From positions 29,216,548 to 29,280,547 of the forward strand of contig OX419338.1 of assembly GCA_948470475.1 (NCBI GenBank): DNA of 64,000 nt, read 5' to 3'. The DNA is from Galaxea fascicularis (lineage: Eukaryota; Cnidaria; Anthozoa; Scleractinia; Euphylliidae). Positions 1-12,800 of the stretch are shown one piece after another (positions within the stretch are counted from its first letter, which is position 1; each line of letters starts with the position of its first letter). Made by a program: the position numbers and the translations under genes. The notes below the pieces were generated by a model. It did no database searches, was not told where the DNA came from, and saw nothing but the letters and a program-made list of their open reading frames with translations.

Positions 1-1010
1 GGGGGGGGGAACAACTCCAACAAGGACTGTTTAGGACAAATTCAGGACAAACATAAGGAAATTCTGCCCTACAGTTATTGGTAAATATTTTTGGAATGAT
101 CTTCGTCTTTCCATTCAAAATATCTTATCGAAAATCCTTTTCAAAAAAGCAGTTTTCAAATATTATTTTGCTCAGCACTAATCTCCTTGATTCGTGCCAA
201 GATGTCTGTGTGTGTGTTTATCTCTATAGGGCTTTGTTATTATTTCTTATTCTTATTTATATATTTATTGTAAAGAGCTATAGATTATAAGTGGTGTCGT
301 TCAGGGCACTTATTAGTTTTTACTATATCGTGACCTTCTCCATAATTTCATTTTCTTATACTTTAATTACTCGTTTTTTTGTTTGGAGAAAAAAATTAAA
401 ACACAACATACAAAGGCCTGTTTTGGGAGAAAAACAAAATTCTTCCAGGAATCTGGAGAATAATTGCCAGGAATCAGAAGACTCAGGAATTTTTCTGGGA
501 AATATGACGTAGTTCTGGGATATTGCAGAAAAAAAACAGGGATGTTGAACAAAATTTGAATTTTGATCTAGGGTAAAAAATCGGGAAGGTCTTAAAGGAG
601 GTCTTCCAGGAGGACTTATAGTTACACATAGTATTGCTCAAACAATGTTTATTAGGGTTGTCACCCCCTGTAATAAAAGATATACAGAAAATTGATACTT
701 TTGTATGGAATAAATGCAACAGATAGCAAAGGATCATTTGATTCAAAGAAGCAATAAAGACTTAATCACGAGTAAAATGTAACACATTGTGCTGTAAGCT
801 CTCTTTTAGATTCCCAATAAAGGATTCAGTAATGGTTTATAATTCATTTTCCAAGCTCAGTGACACATAGCCACTTGGACTGATTTCACTCTTCCCACCC
901 TGACAGATCATGCCTATGATACCTTCTAATTTTCATTTGAAAGCTTTGGCTTTTAAAGTACTGTTGCTTGTTTGTACTGCTATTTAGTTGTGGTTATCAT
1001 ATTTTAACAG
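1..1010. other. NECAP intron with a dispersed-repeat fragment
   Basis: Intronic sequence left of the first visible exon. Positions 612-680 share a near-identical stretch (GTTACACATAGT then TTGCTCAAACA) with 46822-46880, so both are copies of one dispersed repeat. No gene is supported here. Confidence 0.5.
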
Positions 1011-4000
1011 AGCTGCTGACTGGAAACTTGATCAGCCTGATTGGACTGGCCGCGTAAGGGTATGTGCAAAGGGAAAAGAATGTTACATTAAGATTGAAGA
1101 CAAGAACACTGGTGAGTATTATATCTCCCCAGAGATTACCGTAAATACCGGCGAGTAAGCTGCACTTTTTTCCTAAAAAAATAGCTTGAGTTCCTCTTTT
1201 CAGCATCATTGGATTGATGAGGGTTGGGGTATACATGTAACTAACCACGCCTACTTTTATAGGTTAATTTTTTTATCTATATAGTTCAGGGGAAAAATGT
1301 GGCTTGACCCCTTGAAAGAACTAGCTGTGATAGTTGTTATGCTAAAAGTGGAGGTATTTTCAAATGAGTAGAAAAAATAGCATTCTTTTTCCTGTTGGCT
1401 TTGGAGTAGCACTCACTCCTGTCACCAAAGACAGCTTATTCTACAGTACCAGCCTTTTTTGTTTATCTGAGTTTGTTTTCAATTTATCATGACTCAAAAA
1501 TAAACCTAGTTTCAATAACAAACGTAAATCTACACAAAGACAGTGAACATAAACTGCATTTTACATTATATGTTGTAAGGTTAGCATAACTGGTCATGTG
1601 AGGAATGTGTTGTTTGATATCAGGTGAGCTCTTTGCCAAATGTCCTGTTGATGACTATCCTGGTATGGCAGTGGAAGCTGTATTAGACAGCAGCCGATAC
1701 TTTGTCCTCAAGATTGTAAATGATAATGGTAATGTGTTACTGACTATACTTTGTAATTAATAATAAGCCCAGCTCGCAAAAGGTTTTACATCCAATTTAC
1801 AATCTGTATGCTGTCTTAAGGCTGGTTTTCAGTAATGCCAGAGTCGCAATCAGAGTCGTAATCAGAAGTGCAGAGCATTATGATCTAGTGAAAATCAAAG
1901 CAATAGAGTTGGAAGTAGAATACCAATTCTGCTTACGACTCTGTCGCTTATGATCCAGTGAAAACTAGACTGTCGGTGTTGCAAGCACTGTTTTGGTATC
2001 AAACTGCAATTGGAGGATGTGGGAACCAGCATTGTGATTAGGGGTTTCAATAATTTTTGAAATAGCCGTCTGAGCTAGTTAAAGTAAGTGGCAACCTGGT
2101 TAATTAATTATTTTCAATTGATCATTTTAGTGAAATCTAAACAAAGTAGGCAGCAGTGAGAGGTAAATTGTGACAAAGTAGGTGGCAGTTTTTGCCGGTT
2201 CCTGGCTTCTAATGAAACCTCTGTGTGGTTGGTTGGTTTGTTCTTCTGTTTCTGCTTCCAACTCTGACAGTCTAGTTTTCACTGGATCATAAGCAGAATC
2301 GTAAGAAAATGGAAACAAACTAATTCTTCCGACGGCAATTCTGTCCAGCCTACAGACTTATGACTCCACTTATGAGCCCAAATTTTTTATTTACATTGGG
2401 TTGTAAGCATTATAACTCCAACTTTGACTATGTCTCTAACTCCGACTCTGTCTCAAAACATGATTCAGATTAATGGTATACATTCTACATCTTGCCATGG
2501 CAGAAGAACAGTAAATCTGCAATGTTGTCATCTGAGTGTAGCTATTTTTTTTTGTGTACGTTCATTCTTTTCTCAGACTGCATTTGGTATTTTTCTACTG
2601 ACTCGATATCTATACCAAGGGTACCAGATGAAAATAGTGTTGTCTTGGAAAACATTCTTTTTTGGGATCCTTCTGAGGTTAAAACTGAGAAAATATAAGT
2701 CAATATGATGAATTGCTTCACAAACAGTTACAGTTACATATGACAGTTAAATGAAAGAACATTTTCAAATAGAGAAGCAGATGGGCTACATTGTATTAAA
2801 TGTCACAATGATGTCTACTGGGAGAATGCTAAAATTCGTATCTAAAGAGAGGGAATTATGACAAAGAAAGGTTCACTGATGAGGGAATAGTCATATTTGT
2901 AAGATCATGAGAGTACTCTACCTTTTGACATTGAAACCCATCCTAAATACCTTCTTTGACAGCGAGAAAGACCATGTTTTTTCCATACACTCACGGCAGT
3001 GTATTGCAGTTATGTATTGTTTCTTTCATGTCTTTTGGTGTATTTTCCCACACATTTTTGCGATGAATTATTTACCATGATATTTGACTTTTCAGTTTTA
3101 ACCTCAGAAGAATGTTGAAAAAGAATAAAGAATATGGAAAAAAATATTTAACATAGGATTTAATTGTGTGATTCCAGAAAATATCCATACGTTCCCCCTC
3201 CCCATGGAGATTTTTTGGTTTGTACCACCCCAGCTCCACCCCTCTGGAAAGTCCAATTTGGCTCCACACTTTTCTTTTAAATCTTTTTTCTTTTGCTAAC
3301 CCCCTCCCCCCTTAAAATTTCCATTGACCCTCTGTGGGGATGAAGTGTGGAGGGGGGGGGGGGGAGGTTGCCAGATTGTAGGCAGTAGAGTCGCTCCATC
3401 TAAAGACCATTTCTCTCCACTAGTTAAACCAGCCATCCTCGTCATCACAATAAACATCATTGCCATTGGCATCATTGTTGATTAAGGCTTACATCTAGTC
3501 AGTACTGTATTGGTGCTGCTGGCAATAAGACAAGTCAATTAGGAAAGGAGGAAAAGAAAAAACTGAATTACTTACTGCCTTTTTTTGTTTTGGCACTTTT
3601 TCTTTCAGGGCAGCATGCGTTTATTGGAATGGGTTTTCAAGACCGTGGTGATAGCTTTGATTTTAATGTAGCGATGCAAGATCATTTCAAGTGAGTTGAT
3701 TTCCTCAAGTAGATAGGTCCCAAAAACTTTATGTCACTAGAGCCAACTTAGGCTATGTTCACACGGGACCGGTCCCAAATGGATCCAATCTAAAACTTGT
3801 GACGGATAAGTGTTTTGTTTACACAGGACCTGCTAACCGTACCATAAATCCATTCCCAATAAGGTCCAACTTCTGGACCTCCTAAAAAGCATGTCCAGTT
3901 TTGGAACTGTTTCAGTCCCAAATGGATCTGTCATTGTGTAAACACCCAGACTGGTTCCTTTCGGTACTTGCAGTGCAATGTAAGCTTGGGTGATAGTGAA

Positions 4001-6278
4001 ATTTATCTGTCACCATCTACACATGATTGACTGCTGAAAAATAGCTGCTTCACTCACATCGACCAGTCCCATTTGGGCTGATTTTCATAAACAGTGGCCC
4101 ATTCCAGGATTGGGTCAGATCCATTTGGGACTGGTTCCGTCTGAACATAGCCTTAGTTGGAAGAGGAATAATTTCACTGATGCAACTTAGAAAGAAATTC
4201 AACAACTGCATCACTATAGTATAGCATATAGTTTGTGGTTACTGACATGTTGTGAACTTGTTGCCTTCTGTATTTAAAATGTCCAGTGCATTAAACTGTC
4301 AAGATTTCTAAGAACAATACAGAGGTCCTGTCAAAAGTATTCAGCCTTAACAACAGTTTTCTTCGTTTGGTGACAGCCCTCCATTTTACTTGTTACTTTA
4401 ATCTTGCCAGGGACTCAAAATTATTTTTAAAATTTTTTTAATACCGGTAAGTTATCACACTATTGGCAGGAACTGTATTCAGTTGCTTCTATCTGCTGCT
4501 TATTATAAATAATTGAACAGCTGCTAACTTAATGAGGCTGGGGAGTGTTTTTAGTTGCATGCATGTGTGCTACAGTAAAAACCCACGTGTAAGAACCTAC
4601 TTTTTTAGAGTTTGGCAAAACAGGTTCTTATATTTTGGGGTACTTACTGGCATTTTAGGCTAAGTAGGTTCTTAATTAGGTTCTTAATTTTTACGGAGTA
4701 GAAAATAGTATAATGTATGGTTTGTTCTTCATTATAAACTGTTATTTTATATAATAAATGCTTATAATCAAGAACAAACCAGTTATATATCAGAAAATGC
4801 CAGATCTAAACTTGCAACAAGAAATGGCTTTGTGTCTTCTGTACTGGTTTATATAAAAATGAGCTTCAAGATGATACAGGCATGGAACACTTAAACCAAG
4901 ACCAAGATTACATACAAATGATACATTCTTTTAATTGTAGCAGAATTGTTTTATAACAACAGTTCACATTTAACATACATTGTGCATTTTTAGTTTCACT
5001 GTGCAATTTTTTGATCTCTAAAGACAACGTTTTTGGTAAAATATTATAAATAAAATAGTTTAACCCCACATATAAGAACCTGTTTTTGGCTAAACAGGTT
5101 CTTATATTTTGGGGTATTAAAGTAGCAAATTTCTGCCAGGAGGTTCTTAATTTTCTAGGTTCTTACACGTGGGTTTTTACTGTATCTACACATGTAACTA
5201 GGATGCACGTGTCAGCTGAATTAATCAAAATTACTATTAAAAAGCCACATGTGCAGCACAGTGTAAAATCATGCAAACTACAAATAAAATTGGCAGAAAA
5301 TATTTATTTTAAGCTGAAATTTTGCTTGGTGACCCACCGGTATCTTGATTTTTTGCATGCATGCACCATTCATGAAGGCACTTCAAATATATTATGAAAG
5401 TTTCAGGGAAAATTATCCAGTACATTTTTCCGTAAACCTTCAAAAAGCCATAATTAATTCATGAGCCTAACAACCTATTACATCCACTAAAATCAGTCTC
5501 GTGCAGGTGTTTTATACCCCCGCAAAACACTGTCTGACTAAAAAGGGTTGGGGGGGGGGGTGGCATTTGATTTCAGTCCCAGGGGAGACTGATTGTATTT
5601 GCCTTGTTGGTATTCTTTATATAAAAATGTCATCCTCATTAGTATTCTTTATATAAAGAATACCAATATAAAGTCACTGCACTCGTCAGTCGTGATGACT
5701 GGATGTTTGTTTTTACTACCATTCTGCCATTCCCGAAAAACTTTCAAAGACCAGTTTGTCACTGCAAGTGTTAACTTTGGGGTAGCATTTTCGAGTAACT
5801 TCCTCACTTCCTAATCATTGTTAGGCTTCTGAAAAGCTCTGGAACAGGACGCCATGTCCTCTTAAGTCAGTAGAGGAAAAGTTCAAAACATGTGTGAGAT
5901 TTGATTTTCGTGCATAATAATTTACTACCACTTTTTTTTTTGTATGCTTATTTCCAACGTTGACAAAAGCATCATTAATGTCATTTATATTGGAACACAC
6001 TTTTCTGGGAATGTTTTTGAAGATGTTCAATAAATGTGCAACACTTGTTTTATAGGGTCTAAAAACACTGCTGCTCGTTTTTTAAACATTACACAAGAAA
6101 ATTTAAATTTACTGCGATGATCACTCCTCACTTGCATCTACAACCGCAGTACTAATATGTATTATTTCATATATACTTCACATCACTTCACTGTGCGGGA
6201 AGATATGAACTCAATAAATTGACCTCGCTCCCAATGTGTGGCTTCATAGCTCAGTTGGTAGAGCATCGCACCGGTATC

Positions 6279-6312
<34 letters not shown>

Positions 6313-6527
6313 TGATTTTTTCAGGCTTCTTCTTTCCAGTTGCTTAAATTGGAAAATTTACTGCGATGATCACTCCTCACTTGCATCTACAACCGCAGTA
6401 CTAATATGTATTATTTCATATATACTTCACATCACTTCACTGTGCGGGAAGATATGAACTCAATAAATTGACCTCGCTCCCAATGTGTGGCTTCATAGCT
6501 CAGTTGGTAGAGCATCGCACCGGTATC

Positions 6528-6561
<34 letters not shown>

Positions 6562-6776
6562 TGATTTTTTCAGGCTTCTTCTTTCCAGTTGCTTAAATTG
6601 GAAAATTTACTGCGATGATCACTCCTCACTTGCATCTACAACCGCAGTACTAATATGTATTATTTCATATATACTTCACATCACTTCACTGTGCGGGAAG
6701 ATATGAACTCAATAAATTGACCTCGCTCCCAATGTGTGGCTTCATAGCTCAGTTGGTAGAGCATCGCACCGGTATC

Positions 6777-6810
<34 letters not shown>

Positions 6811-9800
6811 TGATTTTTTCAGGCTTCTTCTTTCCAGTTGCTTAAATTGGAAAATTTACTGCGATGATCACTCCTCACTTGCATTACACAAGAGGCCGTA
6901 TTGGCCTTCACTCGGGCTTTTCGAGTGGCAAATGAATGTTGTGGATGGTATATAAAAAATTATACATGTATTTTGTGACTCAAACTCGATTCGTTAAAGC
7001 ATTGGGCTGCCTGTGTGAGTGTGTGCCAGCGGAAATAAACACGACAGGACAGTGGAAACACAAACAATCTTAGTTTTCTGCTTTTCTGTGACAGACTTTT
7101 TAGCGTTTTCACTGGTATCCTACTGGGCTCGCGATCACGTCTTGATGGCACATGGCATTCACGGTTGTCGTTAAAATACACAAACTTCGCATAACGAGAT
7201 CTGAATTCCTTTCTATATTTTATTTTCACTAACGCATCACGTTGATCATGTACAGATAACTGCATTGCCATCTCAAATAACTCGCATTTTTCAAGTACAT
7301 CCGACATTTGTGTTGATAAAACTGATAACACATTCATGTAGAACACGCGAAGGTACAAGATTACACATAAAACTAACACACTACACAGACTTGATACAGC
7401 TGATAATCCACAATCTAAAGTATGCAAAAGAAATGAAATACTGGTGACAATAGCCATAAAAGTAAAAACGTTACTTGCATCTTCGCTTCGATGCGTGGGT
7501 TCTTTATCACTTAACATAGCCGCTTTCCTGTTGCTGTTGTTACTACTGCTACTGCCGTTCGTCTTTCTACCTCTAATCTCATCATCAACGGGTATCTTGT
7601 ATTCGCCAGCACCTAAACTGTTCGTGTCAAAGTTCCACTCAAGTTCGTCAAGGAACATTTGTCATTGGTAGTCAAAGTTTGTGCACTCTTTGTACTCATT
7701 GATAACTCATTCAGCTCATTTGATCTCATAATATTTCTCACATTTGCTTCGAGTTCGCGGAACGAGCCGTTTCGAAATGTACGCTCACCATCATCATTTA
7801 GTGTGGGTCTACCACGAACGGAGTGTGCGTTTGTAACTGGTTCGAGCGTATTGGATACGACACCGTTTGTCATAGCTGTAGACATGTCAACTTTTTCCTT
7901 TGAAAATCCGTCGAGGAATCCACAGTTGCTTTGTCCCTTGCTTTTCAGCAGACAAGGCAAGCGTAAACAAAACGTAAACAGGTTTTTACCGGGTTTTACA
8001 GGTTCATCGTTAGCGCCTGCGCAAATACGCCGGAAATGAGGTTTGTGGAAAACAACGACGAAAAAAAAGAAAAACGGACGACAGATTTAGACTCGGGCCT
8101 TCCACAGGAAGCCCGAGTAATAAAATACATTTTTTTTCGTGTACATCAAATTCTATAGATAACTTTTTGTCATACCGTCTGAAAAGGTAAAGAATTTAGG
8201 CAACTTCCAATAAAGAAATAAAAACGGTAGGTCACCGAATTAGTTTTTCAGATAATTTACAACAACTGAAATTTAGAGGGCCTTTTTGTGGACCCAGTGC
8301 ATTGCCATGGTAACTGATATTACATTACAAGTACCTCTATTAAAGTATAGCCCAACAATAGAGTTGCAGAGAGACACAGTTTGCCCACACCATCAAATAT
8401 CCTGTTCTTTGTAATCTTTCATTGTTTCACAAACACTATAGCAACAAAAAACCCCTTCGAGCCTCCTTAACAGTTTTTCCCCTTCTTTTCAGATGGATAA
8501 AACAGAGTGAAAAACTTGAAGCAGAAGCTGTCCAACCTGATCTTACTCCAAAATTAGACCTGAGCTTTAAAGAAGGACAAACAATACATATTAACCTGGG
8601 GGTGGGTATCAGTCTGTAACTTCTCCATGATAGTGAAGAAACCATTAACCAAGCAGCTTAAGGGGTGGGGGGGGGGGAAGTGGGGGTGGGTTTATTAGAA
8701 GGTGCTGCCATGTTGTTGACACTGGTGTATTCTGAACACAATACATATACCTACATTTGAACAGATCAACAGCGAGAGTCCAAAAATAGCAAACTGCTGA
8801 GGGCAGCCTCTCTGTTTAACATCAACAATCCTCTGACTTCAAAAGTTAATGAAAATCGTGATGGTGCTGTCAGATGTTAAATTTGATCAACAGTTAAATT
8901 ACATGGTGTACATTCACTCAACCCTTTGAGCTCTAACAGTGACCAGAGCCTACTTTCTCCTCACAGTAATCACCATTTCATCTAACACACAGGTTATCAG
9001 AATAAAGGAAATTATCATCAAACATGCAATGTCTTGATGTTTAACCAAATTCTCTGAACTGGTCATTGGCCTCCTTCTGTCTCTCTGTCTCCTCTCTTCT
9101 CTCTCTCCTTCTGTCAATAGTTGGTGGTGCTGCACTTCCTCGTATGGCCGTGTAGGCCGATACGTGAGTGGCAGTCGTGATTGCATGTACTGCAGACATG
9201 GATTGAGGTTGGTTGGTCAGTGGAACTTGACTTGTGGGCGGCACTCTTCTTCGATTCTATGCGGTGTTGTTGTGGTCTTCCTCGGTTTGCCTCACGCCTT
9301 GCTTGATGGCTGCCCTCCAGGGCGTGCGTGAGTCCAAAACGTTTTTCTTGGGATTGCACATCGATTCCTGCACTCTTCAGGTCGTGCTTGCAAATGTCCT
9401 TGAAGCGCAGCTTTGGCCGGCCGCATGTTCCGGACCCCTCCGCAAGTTTGCCATAGAGCAGGTCTTTGGGGATACGGCCATTGTCCATGCAGTGCACATG
9501 TCCGAGCTAGCGCAGACAGTGTTGGCTCAGGAGGGAGAAGACCTGCATGCTCCAATACCTCGGTACTGGGGATCCTGTCCTGTCACTGGATGCCGAGAAT
9601 GGGTTGCAGGCAGCAGAGTTGGAAACTATTCAGTCTCTTCTCCTGGGTGGTATATGTGGTCCATGCTTTGCTTGCGTGCAGAAAGGTTGCTGAGGACACA
9701 GGCTCTGTACCTCTGTATCTTGGTGTTCTCTGTCAGGTTCTTGTTTATACACACCCTCTTGTGGAGCTTGGACATGTCACTGGAGGCTTTGGCGATCCTC

Positions 9801-12800
9801 GAGTTGATCTTGGGCTTGAAGGAAAGGTTAGAGCTAATAGTGGGCCCCAGGTATTGGAACTTGTCAACTGTGTGGAGTTCATGAGGGCCGATGTGGATGC
9901 TCAGGGGAGAGTCAGTGGCTTGGCCCGTCACCTCAGTCTTCTTCAGGCTGATATTGAGACCAAACTCATGACATGCGTGTGTAAACTGGTCAGTCAGTCT
10001 CTGGAGAGCTTCTTCTGTGTGTGTGCCCAGGGCGGCATCGTCTGCAAAGAGGGCCTCTTTGATGGTGACGGACCTGACCTTGGTCTTGGCTCAGAGTCTT
10101 GCAAGGTTGAACAGTTTCCTGTCAGATCTTGTGTGCAGGTAGACTCCGTCTTCATTGTTGTTGAAGGCGCAGGTAAGGAGCATGGAGAAGAAGATCCCAA
10201 AGAGGGTGGGGGCGATCACACAATCCTGCTTGACTCCGCTGTGGATGGGGAATGGCTCAGATGTGCACCATTGTAGCAGACTGTGCTGTGCATGTCTGTA
10301 TGGAAGGACTCAATCGTGGAGTGCAGCTTCGGGGGCAGATGATCTTCAATAGTTGAAATAGTCTGCTTCTACTGACAAGGTCAAACGCGTTCGTGAGATC
10401 TATGAAGGCAAGGAAGAGCGGCTGACCTTGTTCTTGGCATTTCTATTGCAGCTGTCTCACAGAGAAGATCATATCGATGGTGGATCTTCCCGCCCTGAAC
10501 CCGCACTGGGATTCGGGGTAGACATGCACAGCTAGGGCTTGCAGCCGGACCAGAATGACTCTAGCAAATGCTTTGCCAAAAGCAGGGAGATGCCACGGTA
10601 ACTGTTGCAGTCATTGCGGTCGCCTTTGTTCTTTTACAGGGTCACGATCTTGGCGTCCTGCATGTCCTGTCGTACTGGGCCCTCTTGCCAGCATAGGCAT
10701 AGCAGCTCATGAAGGTCCTCCAACAATGCTTCCGTGCCCTGCTTGATGACTTCTGTGGGGATTCCGTCCTCTCCTGGGACTTTGCTATAGGAGAGACAGT
10801 CAATGGCCTTGCTCAGTTCTTCTTTTGTTGGCTCCTCATCCAGTTCTTCCATGATGGGTAGCTGGCTGATGGCGTCCAGCACTGCGTCAGTCACTATGTT
10901 CTACGAGAAGAGCTCAAGGTAGTGCTCCACCCACCGCTCCATCTGCTTCTTCTGGTCGGTGATGTTCTCACCTGACGTGGTCTTGGTGACACTCTTGGTG
11001 GCAGCCGGGCCGGTGGCTTTCTTGATGCCAGCATACATGCCGCCAGTGCAAGCGTGGTCTGCCTCAAGCTGTATCTTCCGACTAAGATTCAGCCAGTAGT
11101 TGTTGACGCAGTGCCAGGCAATCTGCTGGCACTTGCTGCAGGCAGCCCTTAGTCTGTCCCTTGTGGCTGGGCATGGGTGTTGTCGTACACCAGGTATACA
11201 GCATGCTTGGCCTCCTCTGCTCTCTCCACCTCTCCTGCCAGTTCGCCTTGAACCATTCTTCATTCTGTAGCTCTTTTCTCCCGAAACTCTCCAGCCCTGA
11301 TTCCTACAGAGCAGTGCGCACGTGTTTCCATTTTGAGTCAGCAGAAGTGGCGTCCAAGCAGCCCTTCCCCAGTGATGTTCTCAGGGTTCCGAGGAACTGC
11401 CGGACTCTAGAGGAATATGAGGCTCGGCTGGTATTGATGCAAGGGATGCTCTTGGTCTTGGAGTGGTGCATCTTGGGGGGGACGAGGTGGATCTTGAAAT
11501 GGAACATGGTCCATGTCACAGTCGGCGCTGCACAGGCTCCTGGTGTTGCACACATTGTTTAGGTCCCTCTTTCTGGTCAAGATCAAGTCGAGCTAGTGCC
11601 AATGCTTGGACCTTGGGTGTCGCCATGATACTTTGTGCCTTTCTTTGTGCTGGAAGAAGGTGTTGGTCACTGCCAGCTTGTGGAAGGAGCAGAGCTCTAG
11701 GAGTCTCTGACTGTTCTCATTCATCTTCCCAATCCAAAGTGACCACGCTGGCTTTTGTTGTCATCCTCAGCGTGAGGAGTCTCTCAGAGCCTCCAGTTGG
11801 GGGTTCGATGGTCGGCAACAGAGAGTTCTTCACTGCGAAGCCCTTCCCATGCATCTGCGACTCTTCCCCTGCCAGAAAAAGATGTAATTCTGTTCTCACA
11901 GGGATCCGTCGTCTGGCAGTAGTGTCTCTTGTAAGGCAGTGATATCAACACAGCGACAATGGCACTCTCTGTCTGCAGTTTTCCATAGGTCATCCATGGA
12001 TTCCAGGTCGCCGTTGAATCCAGGGCACATAGTTCTCACTTTCCAGCTTGCTATCGGAAGAGCTGGCATCTTCTTTTAGTGTTTTTGTTGTTTGCCTGGT
12101 GCTGGGATTTACAACCTGCCTGTCGATTTTGTTTGAGCTCCAAGCACCCAATGTCCGGGGCCTGCCCAGCTTGAGGCAGGTGGTAACTACCCAACAGAGT
12201 TCGAAAACTCCCCCCACCATTGAGAGTAGCCCCTGGTGCCCGGCTCTACGTGAGTTGAGCCTGGGCTTATAACCGGTAGACTGCTACTCTCTCTGTTGTT
12301 TCTATGCTGAAGGCATGGAGGCTGAAGTGACCTCTCCGGTAGCCTTTGCCTCTCCCGAGACAACCACAAGGGAATGGTATCCAACGAGGTTGTTGTAGGG
12401 TTGCTGGCACTTGCCAAGGGTGCCACCCCAGAGTCCGGTGGGCGGGGGCATCCATTTCCCCGTGGTAGACTAAGGCTCCAACCTGTGCTACCCCAGTGCC
12501 AGTGCACTCTGAACCAGTGCTATAAGGAATATGACAAGACCAAGTAAAAGAACACACGTGTTGATGTCAGAGTTTAAAGGGGTGAGGATGTAGAGCATAA
12601 TCAACCCATACTTGGATTTGAGGTTGAGCATTACTTTTTATGAAACTACAGCCTTCTCCAGGGAAAAAATGGAGCTGGTTTTCCCTAGTGAACCATTGCA
12701 GAGAAAAAGCTCGAAATAAATTTGTTGTCTCTAATTTTTTCTGCAAGAGTGATGTGTTACGAGTTCGTTGTGTTGATGAGTGAGAAGTGGGTTGTTTGTA

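Larger units (their letters stand above)
6099..6881 (+). mobile_element. Trimeric tRNA-derived SINE
   Basis: Three head-to-tail 249-bp units plus a short fourth start, essentially identical to one another. Each unit carries a 72-nt tRNA-like head, a T-run and an unrelated tail. A perfect 12-bp direct repeat, CATTACACAAGA, lies immediately outside (6087-6098 and 6882-6893) and reads as a target-site duplication for the whole trimer. Both ends contain the same phrase ending CACTCCTCACTTGC. Confidence 0.8.

Noticed and set aside
6240..6809. Cluster of three functional tRNA genes
   Set aside because: C33, an A:C anticodon-stem mismatch and the SINE-style target duplication argue for mobile-element heads.
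6099..6881. Hammerhead ribozyme in the tandem SINE units (retrozyme idea)
   Set aside because: No CTGATGA...GAAA core was found on either strand of the 249-bp unit; the closest phrase (CTGCGATGATC) lacks the required order.
9413..10276. 287-codon open frame on plus, the longest in the window
   Set aside because: It is antisense to the reverse transcriptase region of the decayed minus-strand LINE and has no family features.
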